A DNA stretch of 64,000 nucleotides, from assembly GCA_044224495.1 (NCBI GenBank), contig JBGAKG010000002.1, positions 1 through 64,000 on the forward strand. Direction: 5' to 3'. Shown one piece after another: positions 7,850 through 17,061 of the stretch. Below the pieces are notes generated by a model. It was not told the DNA's origin and ran no database searches. It saw nothing but the letters and a program-made list of their open reading frames with translations. Each line of letters opens with the position of its first letter. Position 1 is the first letter of the stretch. The position numbers and the translations under genes are program-made. Source of the stretch: JBGAKG01 sp044224495 (GTDB taxonomy: Bacteria > Myxococcota_A > Polyangia > Polyangiales > Polyangiaceae).

Positions 7850-8674
7850 ATGGAGGTCACCTTCTGGGGCGTACGGGGCACGATCCCATGTCCGTCGCCC
7901 AAGCACGTCGCGTTCGGCGGCAACACCAGTTGCGTCGAGGTGAAGGCGGGTGATCAGACCATCATCCTCGACGCGGGGACCGGCGCGCGCGTGCTCGGCG
8001 CGTCGCTGCTGAAGCGCGGCGTGCGTCGCGCGTCGATGCTCTTCACGCACACCCACTGGGATCACATCCACGGGTTCCCGTTCTTCGCGCCCGCCTACGA
8101 CAAGCGCTGCGCGTTCAAGATCATGGCGGGGCACCTCTCGACCACGCTCGGCGGGATCCGCGGCGTGCTCGGCGCGCAGATGGCCGGCCCGACGTTCCCG
8201 ATCCCGCTCGAGACCATGACTGCGAAGCTCGACTGCGTCGACTTCACCTTCGGCGACAAGTTCAAGCTCCCGGGCGGCGTGCGCGTGCGCACCGCATCGC
8301 TCAACCACCCGAACGGCGCCACCGGCTACCGGATCGAGTACGGCGGCAAGTCGGTCTGCTACGTGACCGACACCGAGCACGTCCCCGGCAAGCCGGACCA
8401 GAACGTCCTCGGCCTGATCGACGGTGCGGATCTCGTCATCTACGACTCCACCTACACCGACGAAGAGCTCCCGAAGCACATCGGTTGGGGCCACTCGACG
8501 TGGGAAGAAGGCGTGCGGCTCTCGATGGCCGCGTCCGTCCGCCGGCTCGCGATCTTCCACCACGAACCCAACCACGACGACGCGTTCATGCGCCGCGTCG
8601 CCCGCGACGCGAAGAAGGCCTGGAAGCACAGCTTCGTCGCCCGCGAAGGCACGACGGTCACCGTCGGGGAGTGA
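7850..8674 (+). CDS. Metallo-beta-lactamase-fold hydrolase
   Basis: 274 residues. It begins MEVTFWGVRGTIPCP, typical of the small MBL group related to cyclic phosphate/nucleotide phosphodiesterases. The metal signature HTHWDHIHG is at His67-His74 (HxHxDH). Later conserved elements are LNHPNGATGYRIEY, YVTDTEH and a C-terminal FHHEPNHDD. Cytosolic, no signal peptide. These enzymes often hydrolyse phosphodiester bonds and some myxobacterial ones accompany signalling genes. The substrate is not decided by sequence. Its start is 67 bp from the divergent 7782 start. Confidence 0.85.
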   Translation: MEVTFWGVRGTIPCPSPKHVAFGGNTSCVEVKAGDQTIILDAGTGARVLGASLLKRGVRRASMLFTHTHWDHIHGFPFFAPAYDKRCAFKIMAGHLSTTLGGIRGVLGAQMAGPTFPIPLETMTAKLDCVDFTFGDKFKLPGGVRVRTASLNHPNGATGYRIEYGGKSVCYVTDTEHVPGKPDQNVLGLIDGADLVIYDSTYTDEELPKHIGWGHSTWEEGVRLSMAASVRRLAIFHHEPNHDDAFMRRVARDAKKAWKHSFVAREGTTVTVGE

Positions 8675-8701
8675 CGCCCGGCGTGCGCCGGCGAAGAAGC
8701 G

Positions 8702-9256
8702 TCACTTGCACGCCGCATTGCCGAGCGACGTGGTGCAGCCGTTCACGCACTTCGTCTGGATGATCGCCGAGCCGCTCCCGCACGTGAGCAGGAAGGGCGA
8801 GTTCTCCGAGTTGGGCCAGAACGATTGCCCGCAGTACTTGCCGTTCGCGAGCGGGACCCCTGCGTCGTTGCGGCACGGATCGCAGCGGTCGGGCACGCCC
8901 GCCGGAAACCCGAGGCAGTCGTTCCAGCAGTACGTGAGGATGGCTCCCCCGTCCCGGCACTCGACCAGGTACTCCTTGGGGACGGCCACCGGGAGCCCGT
9001 TGTTGCCGCAGTAGTAGCCGTTGCTTTTGCCCTTGCAGGCGCCGGCCGCATCGACCGGCGGGGGCGTCTGCACGTCCTTCACGTCGGCCTTGGCGTCGAC
9101 GACGAGAACGTCCGGCGCGGCCTCGAACGCGGCATCGAGGCACCGGCCCCCCGAGCACGGGTCGGGATCGTCCACGAACTCGGCGAGCAAGGTGCACGCC
9201 GTGAGCGGCACCGCAGCGACGACCGCTGCGAAGACGAGCCTTCGCCGTGGATCCAC
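8702..9256 (-). CDS. Cys-rich lipoprotein, hypothetical
   Basis: 184 residues. GTG start at 9256, then a basic leader and a hydrophobic stretch ending in the lipobox PLTAC (Cys21). A linker follows, then a domain with about 14 cysteines (motifs YYCGNNGLP, CWNDCLGFP, KYCGQSFW, CVNGC). The even number and spacing suggest a disulfide-bonded exported module. The family is not recognised. It is transcribed divergently from the giant TPR gene, with 111 bp between starts. Confidence 0.72.
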   Translation of the reverse strand: MDPRRRLVFAAVVAAVPLTACTLLAEFVDDPDPCSGGRCLDAAFEAAPDVLVVDAKADVKDVQTPPPVDAAGACKGKSNGYYCGNNGLPVAVPKEYLVECRDGGAILTYCWNDCLGFPAGVPDRCDPCRNDAGVPLANGKYCGQSFWPNSENSPFLLTCGSGSAIIQTKCVNGCTTSLGNAACK

Positions 9257-9367
9257 GCACGGATCATACCCGACGTGGCGCAGCGGAGCACCGATGCACT
9301 TTTGTCGAACCCGGCTCAGCCGCCTTGTGCGACCATCGGCCACCCCCCCTTCACGACGGAGCCCTCG

Positions 9368-12300
9368 ATGGCGCAGAAACGCGCCAACCCCTCGCACCCG
9401 GACATCCCCGTCGACGTCGCCGACGTGGTCTCGCCCAAGAAACCCCCGCCGTTGCCGCCGAAGGCGAGCAAACCGCCGCCGCCGTTGCCCGAGCGCCGCG
9501 GGCCGACCGCCGCGGGGCAGCCGCCCCCGCTGCCGCCGTCGTCCGGTGCAGCGCCGGCGCCCTTGCCGCCACCGTCGTCGGCCACGGGTCTCGACTCCGA
9601 GGACAAGAACTCGATCGACAAGCTCCTCGCCCTCACGGACGAGGGGTGGGACATCGACGAGCAGGTGAAGACGCTCCAGCGCGCGTCGAACGATCCGGCC
9701 TCGGTCGCACTCCGCACCGCGACCGCCACCACCGGGCTCGTGCTCCCGACCGCGGGCGAGCTCGCCCCGGCGCCCAAGATGTCGTCGCGCCCGCCGCCTC
9801 CGCTCGAAGCGCGCGGTGGGGCGAAGCCTTCGAAGCCGCCGCCGCCCATCCCGGGCGCGCCGGCGCTCCCCGGTGCGAGCGCCCGCGTCACGGCGCGCCC
9901 GCCCGCGATCCCGGGCCCGCCGCCGGTCCCCGGCAAGCGTCCCCCGCCGCTCCCTGCAGGGGGCGGGCTCTCCGCGCCGCCGCCCGTCCCGCGGATCGCG
10001 GACCGTTCGTCGGTCTCCGGCGATCGCGGCCGCTCGGTGAGCGATCCGATCAGCCCCGAGTCGCTCGTCGAGCTCCTCCAAGCCCGCATCGGCGCGCTCG
10101 AGACGACCGACGACAAGGTCGGGCGCGCGCGCGCTCACGTCGAGCTCTCCGTCGCGCTCGAGACGCTCTTGGGCGACGACGCTCGCGCGACGGCCCAGGC
10201 CGAGGCCGCACTCGCCGTCGACCCGGCCAACTCCGCGGCGCACGGCATCCTCCACCGGCGCAAGCACGCGCGCTCGGCGATCCCGGCGATGCTCGCGCAC
10301 CTCGACGCCGAGCTCCTCGCCTCCACCGAAGACGCCGCGACGGTCGAGCTCCTCGCCGAGCGCGCGCGCCTCCTCGAAGCGAAGGGCGACGACGACTCCG
10401 GCGTCCGCGACGCGTGGGACGCCGCGCTCGCACGCGCGAAGACGCACGCCGCAGCGCTCAAGGGCCTCGAGAGCGCGCTGTTCCGGCGCGCCGCCAAGGA
10501 TCCCACCGCGTGGGAGGCGTACTCGAACCACCTCGCCGCCATGTCCGACGCCTACGAGTCGGAGCCGCGCCTCGCGGCGTGGCTCCACGTCGAGCGCGCG
10601 CAGGTGCTCGAGCATCGGCTCCAGCGGATCGACTCGGCGCGCTCCGCGCTCGAGCGTGCCGTCGAGCTCGATCCGTCGATCGGGCCGATTCGCGAGGCCG
10701 CGCTCCGCCACGTCGCCGCGCACGACGACGCCTCGGCCCTCGCCGCGCTCCTCGAAGAGGAAGCGCAGCTCGAACGCGACGCCGCCCGCGCCGCACGGCT
10801 CGAGCTCGACGCCGCGATCCTCGCGGACGCACGCCTCGGCGAGCGCGCGCGCGCGATCACGCTCCTCGAGCGCGCGACGATGCGCTCGCCCACCGTGTCC
10901 GCGGTGGATCGGCGCGTCCTCGACGAGCTCACCCGGCTCTACGAAGCCAACGGCGACCTCCCGAACGCCCTCCGCGTGCGGCGCCTGCGCCTCCGCTACT
11001 TCGCCGACCAACGTGCGATCGCCGAAGAGCACCGCACGCTCGCGAGCCACGCCGAGAAGGCGGCCGATCTCGACGGCGCCATCCTCGAGACGCAGAAGGC
11101 GCTCGCGCTCGAACCGACCGACACCACGCTCCTCGAGTCGCTCGACCGGCTCTTCGTCGCCGCCGATCGGCACGAGCCGCGGATCGGCATCTGGCTCACC
11201 GAGGCCGCTCGCAACGCCGATGGTCCGAAGCGCGCGAAGGCGCTGCTGAAGGCCGCCACGATCGCCGAGGAGCTCGGGCGCCGCGCGGATGCGATCCGCC
11301 ACCTCCGCGCCGCGTGGGTCGGTGCCCCGGGCGACTCCGAGGTGCTGGACGCGCTCTCGCGCCTGCTCACGCCCGCTCCGTCCGAGCGCCTCGACTCGGA
11401 GGCGCGCTCGCTCCTCGAGCTGTACGCGCAAGCCGCGTCGCACGCGCGCGATGCCGATCGCAAGATCGCCTACCTCGAGAAGGCGGGGACCCTGTGGGAG
11501 AACACGCTCGGCGATCCCCGCCGCGCGCTCGCGATCTACGAGGAGATCCTCGCCCTCGAGCCGAACCGCCGGAGCGCCATCCTCGGCGTGCACCGCTCGG
11601 CGGTGCGCATGGGCGACGAGAAGCTCATCGCGCGCGCTCTCCTCGACGAGGCCCGCCTCGCGACCGACGGCGTCGACGTCATGGCGCTCGAGATCCGCGC
11701 AGCGACCGTCCTCGCCAAGACGGATCCGGCGCGCGCCCTCTCGCTCGTCGAGGGCGTCCTCGCGAAGGACGCCGATCACGCCGCCGCACGCGTGCTCGAG
11801 ACACGCCTCCACGAAGAGGCGGGGCGCCACGAGCGCGTCGCCGCGTCCCTCAAGGCCCGCATCGCCACGGCCGAGCGCCTGCGCACGGTCTCGCGCGACG
11901 ACGTCGTGCGGCTGTGGTTCGCGCTCGCCGAGGTGCAGCGCCGCGATCTGAAGCAGCCGCACGAAGCGGTGAAGTCGCTCCAGGCCGCGCGCAAGCTCGA
12001 CCCGAGCCACCCCATGCCTCCGGCGGAGATCGCCCGAATCCTGGAGTCGGGAGAGGATCAGAAGCCCTACCGCGACGCCCTCGAAGCGCTCGCCACCGAC
12101 GCGAAGACCCCCGAGGAGCGCGCGCGGTTCCTGGTGCTCGCCGCCGAGGTCGACGAGTACCGGCTCCGCGACGACGCCTCCGCGCAGAGCACCTACGTGC
12201 GCGCCCTCGCCGAGACCCCGGACGACGACCACGTCGCCGATCGGCTCGCGCGCGTCCTCGCGCGCCGTGCCGCCGCCGCCGCCAAGACGCGCACCGAAGG

Positions 12301-15211
12301 CGCCGCCACGCGCCCGAGCGGAGAGCTGTGCGCGCTCGCGCTCAAGCGCCTCGATCGCGCCGCCACGCCCGAGGCCGCGCACACCCTCGCGTTCGACGCC
12401 GCCGTCCTGCTCGTCGAACAAGGCAAGGAGCTGGCACGCGCCGGCGCGCTCCTCGAGTCGCTCGTGACCGAGGAGCCCGGCCACATCCCGGCGCTGCGCT
12501 TGCTCGAGGCGATCGCCCGCCAGACCAACGAGCTGGCTCCCCTCGCCCGCACGCTCTCTCGCCAAGGCGATGCCCTACGCGACGTCCGCGCGCGGCTCGG
12601 AGCGCTGTGGGCGCTCGCGAGCCTCGAGGAGTGGCGCATGCCCGCCTCCGACGGCGTGAGCACCTACGCCCGCATCCTCGAGCTCGATCCGACGGATCCC
12701 GGCGCGCTCGACGCGACGTTCCGCAAGGAGCTGCCGCTCGCGCGCCGCGGCGACACGAAGGCCCGCTTGCGGGTCGTGTTCGCGCTCCGCACCCTCTTCG
12801 CGCTCGCCTGCGACGACGGCGCGCGGCTCGCCCTCCAGCTCCGGCTCGCGCTCCTCGTGGAAGCGGCGGCCGAGAGCGCGGCCGATCCCAAGCTCCTCGA
12901 AGAGGCGCGCGATCGCTACCGGATGGCGCTCCACACCGATCCGCTGTCGGTCACCGCGGCGACCGGCCTCGCGCGGCTCGCGACGCGCCTTCGCGACGCC
13001 GAGGGCGCCTACAGCGCCGCCGTCGCCCTCGCCGACATCGCCGGCCAACCGAAGGTCCGCGGTCGCTACCTCCTCGAAGCGGCCGAGCTCCTTCTCTCCG
13101 CCCCCGACGAGCGGCTCGGCGCACGCCCCGAGCGGCGCGCACGCGCCGCGCACCTCCTCGAGCGCTCGCTCGAAGCCGATCCCGACTCGATCCCGGCAGC
13201 CGGGCGCCTCTCCACCGTCTGGACCGAGGACGGCCACGCCGAGCGCCTCGTCGACACGTTCCGCACCGTCATGACGCGCGCGACGGCCGCCGACGCGATC
13301 GTGATGCTCGGCTCCGAGATCGCGCGCGTCGCGCGCGACGAGCTCAAGGATCTCACGTCCGCCATCGACGCGATGCGCGCCGTCCGCGCGGCCGCGCCGC
13401 AGCACGTGCCTTCGCTCCTCACGCTCGCCGAGCTGTGCATCGCCCAGCGCGCCTGGCCCGAGGCGGTCGACGCGCTCGAAGCCGTCGTCACGACGAGCCG
13501 CGAGAGCGGCCCCAAGATGACCGCGCTCTTCGCGCTCGCCAGCGTCTACGAGCGCGTCCTCGATCGGAAGGACGAGGCCGAGCGCGCCCTGCGCCTCGCG
13601 CTCTCGGTCGAGCCCTCGAACCCCCGTGCGCTCCGCGCGCTGCTCCGCTTCGTCGCGGCGCAGAACGCCGAGGCGTCGCGCCCGGAGCAGGCGGACCTCC
13701 TCGGCCGCTTGGCCGAGGTCGAGCGCGAGCCCGAAGCGCGCTCCGAGCTCCTCGTCGAGCTCGCCGCGCTGCGGAGCCGGCTCGGCGAGCGCGCGCTCGC
13801 GGAGAAGGCGCTCATCCACGCCGTCGCGTGCGCGCCCGGCAACGGCCGCATCTTCTCGAAGCTCGCCTCGCACCACAAGACGCCGCAGAGCAAGACCGGC
13901 CGCGACGAGGGCGCCTATGCGCGCGCGCTGCGCGAGGTCATCGCGATCGGGCAGCGGCTCGGGCGCGTCGATGCGTCCTGGTTCGCGACGCTCGGTCAGA
14001 TCGAGGTGACGGAGCTCGACCGCGTGCGCGAAGGCATCGGCCACCTGCAACAGGCGGTCGCGATCGAAGCCGACCTCTTCGAGACGCGCTTCGAGCTCGC
14101 GAGCGCCTTCGCGAAGGCCGGCATGAACGAGGACGCCACGCGCACCATCCTCTCGATGGTCCACCCGACCGCGAAGCCGCTGCTCTCGCTCGCCGATCCG
14201 GCCGCGGCGCTCGCGCTCCTCGAGCGCTCCTTCGCGAACGAGCGCCGCACCGAGGAAGCCCTCGCGATCAGCGAGCTCCGCGCGATCATGGGCGACCTCG
14301 ACGAAGGCCGCCACGCCTGGCTCCGCGGGCGCAGCCCGCGCCCGCTCGAGTCGGGCGCCCCCGTCCTCGATCGCGCGACGCTCGTCACCCACGTCCTCCC
14401 AGTCGAAGCACGGCACGTGCTCCTCGAGGTCGCCGCCGCCGTCAGCGGCGTCGAGAGCAAGATGCTGCGCGCCGATCTCGGCGAGCTCGGCATCGCATCG
14501 CGCGACCGAATCTCGTCGCGCAGCGGCCACCCGACCCGGCTCCTCGTCGATCGGCTCGCGCGGCAGCTCGGGATCTCCGATCTCGAGTTCGTCGTGTCGA
14601 ACGCCGTCACCCGCACCCGCATCCTCGCGCAGGACGATCCCTGGGTCGTCGTGCCCGAGTCGCTCACGCAGCTCCCGCCCATGGCCCAGCTCGCGGCGAT
14701 CGGCAAGGCGATGGTCCGCATCGCCTACGGCGTGCCGTGGCTCGAGGAGCTCCCCCCGCCCCACATCGAGGCGTTCCTCATCGCCGCCGCACGCCAGGCC
14801 GTCCCGGGCTACGGCTCCGACGCGCTCGACGTGCTGAGCGAGAAGCTCGTGGCCCAGTACGAGGCGAGCATCGCGAAGGCGCTCTCGCGCAAGCACCGCC
14901 GCCTGCTCGAGGAGCTCGCTCCGCACATCGCTTCGCCGCAGGGGCGCCCGCCCCCGATCGAGGCGTTCATCGCCGCGCTCGGGCGCGCGGAGCTCCGCGC
15001 CGCCTACCTGCTCACCGGCGATCTCCTCGCGACGATCGACGACGTGCGCAGCGTCGACCCGATGCTCCTCCGCGCGACGGAGCAACCGGGCCGCCAGGCG
15101 CTCGGCGCCGTGCTGGATCACCCGTACGCGGGCGATGCGACGCGCTTCGCGATGTCGTCCGAGGCCGCCGCGTTGAAGCGCCGCTTCGGGAGCGCCTGGG
15201 CGACGGGCTGA
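9368..15211 (+). CDS. Giant TPR-repeat protein with proline-rich N-terminus
   Basis: 1947 residues, no signal peptide. Residues 1-230 are proline-rich with repeated PPPLP-type motifs (KKPPPLPPK, KPPPPLPE, GQPPPLPPS, RPPPLP). The rest is a long superhelix of TPR-like repeats recognisable by recurring ALxLEP/ALEIDP turns, ending in a region with VNRLARQLG-like helices. Such proteins are scaffolds. The PPPLP motifs are typical ligands of SH3/GYF-like domains and recur in the small protein at 28078-28707. The ATG at 9368 begins MAQKRANPSH; the 181 preceding open codons overlap the divergent lipoprotein and are rejected. The specific role is unknown. Confidence 0.82.
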   Translation: MAQKRANPSHPDIPVDVADVVSPKKPPPLPPKASKPPPPLPERRGPTAAGQPPPLPPSSGAAPAPLPPPSSATGLDSEDKNSIDKLLALTDEGWDIDEQVKTLQRASNDPASVALRTATATTGLVLPTAGELAPAPKMSSRPPPPLEARGGAKPSKPPPPIPGAPALPGASARVTARPPAIPGPPPVPGKRPPPLPAGGGLSAPPPVPRIADRSSVSGDRGRSVSDPISPESLVELLQARIGALETTDDKVGRARAHVELSVALETLLGDDARATAQAEAALAVDPANSAAHGILHRRKHARSAIPAMLAHLDAELLASTEDAATVELLAERARLLEAKGDDDSGVRDAWDAALARAKTHAAALKGLESALFRRAAKDPTAWEAYSNHLAAMSDAYESEPRLAAWLHVERAQVLEHRLQRIDSARSALERAVELDPSIGPIREAALRHVAAHDDASALAALLEEEAQLERDAARAARLELDAAILADARLGERARAITLLERATMRSPTVSAVDRRVLDELTRLYEANGDLPNALRVRRLRLRYFADQRAIAEEHRTLASHAEKAADLDGAILETQKALALEPTDTTLLESLDRLFVAADRHEPRIGIWLTEAARNADGPKRAKALLKAATIAEELGRRADAIRHLRAAWVGAPGDSEVLDALSRLLTPAPSERLDSEARSLLELYAQAASHARDADRKIAYLEKAGTLWENTLGDPRRALAIYEEILALEPNRRSAILGVHRSAVRMGDEKLIARALLDEARLATDGVDVMALEIRAATVLAKTDPARALSLVEGVLAKDADHAAARVLETRLHEEAGRHERVAASLKARIATAERLRTVSRDDVVRLWFALAEVQRRDLKQPHEAVKSLQAARKLDPSHPMPPAEIARILESGEDQKPYRDALEALATDAKTPEERARFLVLAAEVDEYRLRDDASAQSTYVRALAETPDDDHVADRLARVLARRAAAAAKTRTEGAATRPSGELCALALKRLDRAATPEAAHTLAFDAAVLLVEQGKELARAGALLESLVTEEPGHIPALRLLEAIARQTNELAPLARTLSRQGDALRDVRARLGALWALASLEEWRMPASDGVSTYARILELDPTDPGALDATFRKELPLARRGDTKARLRVVFALRTLFALACDDGARLALQLRLALLVEAAAESAADPKLLEEARDRYRMALHTDPLSVTAATGLARLATRLRDAEGAYSAAVALADIAGQPKVRGRYLLEAAELLLSAPDERLGARPERRARAAHLLERSLEADPDSIPAAGRLSTVWTEDGHAERLVDTFRTVMTRATAADAIVMLGSEIARVARDELKDLTSAIDAMRAVRAAAPQHVPSLLTLAELCIAQRAWPEAVDALEAVVTTSRESGPKMTALFALASVYERVLDRKDEAERALRLALSVEPSNPRALRALLRFVAAQNAEASRPEQADLLGRLAEVEREPEARSELLVELAALRSRLGERALAEKALIHAVACAPGNGRIFSKLASHHKTPQSKTGRDEGAYARALREVIAIGQRLGRVDASWFATLGQIEVTELDRVREGIGHLQQAVAIEADLFETRFELASAFAKAGMNEDATRTILSMVHPTAKPLLSLADPAAALALLERSFANERRTEEALAISELRAIMGDLDEGRHAWLRGRSPRPLESGAPVLDRATLVTHVLPVEARHVLLEVAAAVSGVESKMLRADLGELGIASRDRISSRSGHPTRLLVDRLARQLGISDLEFVVSNAVTRTRILAQDDPWVVVPESLTQLPPMAQLAAIGKAMVRIAYGVPWLEELPPPHIEAFLIAAARQAVPGYGSDALDVLSEKLVAQYEASIAKALSRKHRRLLEELAPHIASPQGRPPPIEAFIAALGRAELRAAYLLTGDLLATIDDVRSVDPMLLRATEQPGRQALGAVLDHPYAGDATRFAMSSEAAALKRRFGSAWATG

Positions 15212-15223
15212 GGCCGACTCGCC

Positions 15224-16999
15224 TCAGTCCGCCCCTTCGTACATCGCTTCAATCTGGGTCGCGTACTTGGTGAGGATCACCTTCCGGCGGAGCTTCATCG
15301 TCGGCGTGAGCTCACCGCCGTCGATCGTGAGCTCGTTCGGCAGCACGTGGAACTTCTTCACGGTCTGCACGCGCGCCAGGCCCCGGTTCACGTCCTCGAT
15401 CGCGCGATCGAGGAAGGCTCGAAACTTCGCGCACGCCGCGGCTTCGGCCGGGTTGCGCGCGTCGCTCCCGGCCGCCTGCGCGTCGACTGGGATCCGCTCC
15501 GGATCGAGCGTGACGAGCGCAGCGATGAACTTGCGCCGGTCCCCGATCGCGACGGCCTGAGCGATCACGGGCACCGCCTTGAGCGCGCCCTCGATGAGCT
15601 GCGGGGCGACGTTTTCGCCGCCCGCCGTGATCAGGAGCTCCTTCTTCCGATCCGTGATCGCGAGGAACCCGTCGGCGTCGAACTCGCCGACGTCTCCGCT
15701 GTGGAGCCAACCGTCGCGGAGCATCTCGCGCGTCGCCGCTTCGTCCTTGAGGTAGCCGACGAACACGTGCGGTCCCTTGATCAGGATCTCGCCGTCCTCG
15801 GCGATCTTGACCTCGGAGCCCGGGAACGGAACGCCGACCTTGCCGATCCGGAAGCGCTGCGGCGTCGAGTACGTGGTCGGCCCAGTCGACTCGCTCATGC
15901 CGTAGACCTCGTAGATGGGGATCCCGAGGCTCAGGAAGAAGTCGAGCGTGTCGCGCGCGATGGGCGCCGCGCCACTCACCGCGAGCCGGCAGCGATCGAG
16001 CCCCATCCGCTCGCGCACCGTCCGGAACACCACGCGCTCCGCGAGCCGATAGCCGAGGCCCGGCTTCTCGCCGCGCTGGAGCGCCGCGCCCCCGCGCATT
16101 CCCTGGCTCCGCGCCCACTTCGCGATCCGACGCCGGAGCGGCGGAGCGGTCGCGGCGGCGGCCATCATGCGCTGCTGGATCTTCTCCCAGACGCGCGGGA
16201 CGCCGACGAAGTAGGTCGGGCGGACCTCCTTCAGCGTGTCGAGGAGCTTCTCCATCGTCTCGGAGATCGTCACGCAGTGGCCGGTGAACATCGGCCCGTG
16301 GATCGTGAGCATCTGCTCGGCGATGTGCGACAGCGGCAGGTAGCTCACCCCGAGCTCGGTGTGATCCATGCCGATCCCGCGCACGCTCACGTCCGAGGTC
16401 CAGATCAGGTTCCGATGGCTGAGGAGCACGCCCTTCGGGTTGCCCGTCGTCCCCGACGTGTAGATGAGCGTGCACGCGTCGGCGGGCTTCATCTTCGCCA
16501 TGCGCGCGTCGATCTCGGATTGCGGCACGTCCTTGCCGCGCGCGACGAAGTCGGCCCAGCTCTCGACGAGCGGATCCTTCACGAGCTCGCCGCCCCACTG
16601 CACCACGCGCTCGAGGCGCGGCATCTTGTCCTTCGCCGCGAGGAACTTCTTCGCGCCGGTCGCGTCGTCGGTGAAGGCGATTCGGGCGTCGCAGTGGGCG
16701 GCAATCCACGCCGCCTGCTCGGGGCTGCTCGTCGTGTAGATCCCGGCGGGGATGGCCCCGACCAGGATGGCGCCGACGTCCGCAAAGACCCACTCGGGCG
16801 CGTTGTAGCCCAGGATCGCGACCCCCTCGCCCGGCGCGACCCCCAGCGAGATCAGAGACTTGGCCACCTCGCGGCAGCGATCACGATAGGCCCGCCACGT
16901 GATCTCGTGGCGAGCTCCGCCGCGCGTGTGACGCAGCGCGACGCGTTCGCCGAAGCGTTCGACCGTGTGATCCAGGAGCTGGGGGATGGTGTCTCGCAC
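15224..16999 (-). CDS. Long-chain acyl-CoA synthetase (AMP-forming)
   Basis: 591 residues. Activates fatty acids to acyl-CoA via an acyl-adenylate. The P-loop-like motif YTSGTTGNPKGVLLSH, the A5 motif YGMSESTG and the A8 hinge region (SGDVGEFDADGFLAITDRKKELL) are intact, and the order and length match FadD15-type cytosolic ligases. GTG at 16999 (VRDTIPQLL) fits the family N-terminus. A TTG 20 codons upstream would extend to within 2 bp of the divergent 17062 gene and is less likely. It converges on the TPR gene. Confidence 0.92.
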   Translation of the reverse strand: MRDTIPQLLDHTVERFGERVALRHTRGGARHEITWRAYRDRCREVAKSLISLGVAPGEGVAILGYNAPEWVFADVGAILVGAIPAGIYTTSSPEQAAWIAAHCDARIAFTDDATGAKKFLAAKDKMPRLERVVQWGGELVKDPLVESWADFVARGKDVPQSEIDARMAKMKPADACTLIYTSGTTGNPKGVLLSHRNLIWTSDVSVRGIGMDHTELGVSYLPLSHIAEQMLTIHGPMFTGHCVTISETMEKLLDTLKEVRPTYFVGVPRVWEKIQQRMMAAAATAPPLRRRIAKWARSQGMRGGAALQRGEKPGLGYRLAERVVFRTVRERMGLDRCRLAVSGAAPIARDTLDFFLSLGIPIYEVYGMSESTGPTTYSTPQRFRIGKVGVPFPGSEVKIAEDGEILIKGPHVFVGYLKDEAATREMLRDGWLHSGDVGEFDADGFLAITDRKKELLITAGGENVAPQLIEGALKAVPVIAQAVAIGDRRKFIAALVTLDPERIPVDAQAAGSDARNPAEAAACAKFRAFLDRAIEDVNRGLARVQTVKKFHVLPNELTIDGGELTPTMKLRRKVILTKYATQIEAMYEGAD

Positions 17000-17061
17000 T
17001 CGGGAGAAATACCGTTCGCAAACCCGAATTCCAAGCGCCGGCAGCGTGGTAGCCTGCAAAC

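Noticed and set aside
8702..12565. 1287-codon minus-strand ORF
   Set aside because: Most of it is antisense to the TPR gene; only its last 185 codons are a real lipoprotein gene.
12575..15121. 848-codon minus-strand ORF
   Set aside because: Antisense shadow of the TPR gene; composition like other shadow frames.
9247..15273. 2008-codon plus-strand ORF in a second frame of the TPR gene
   Set aside because: Arg/Pro shadow frame; the other plus frame contains the repeats and begins with a clean start.
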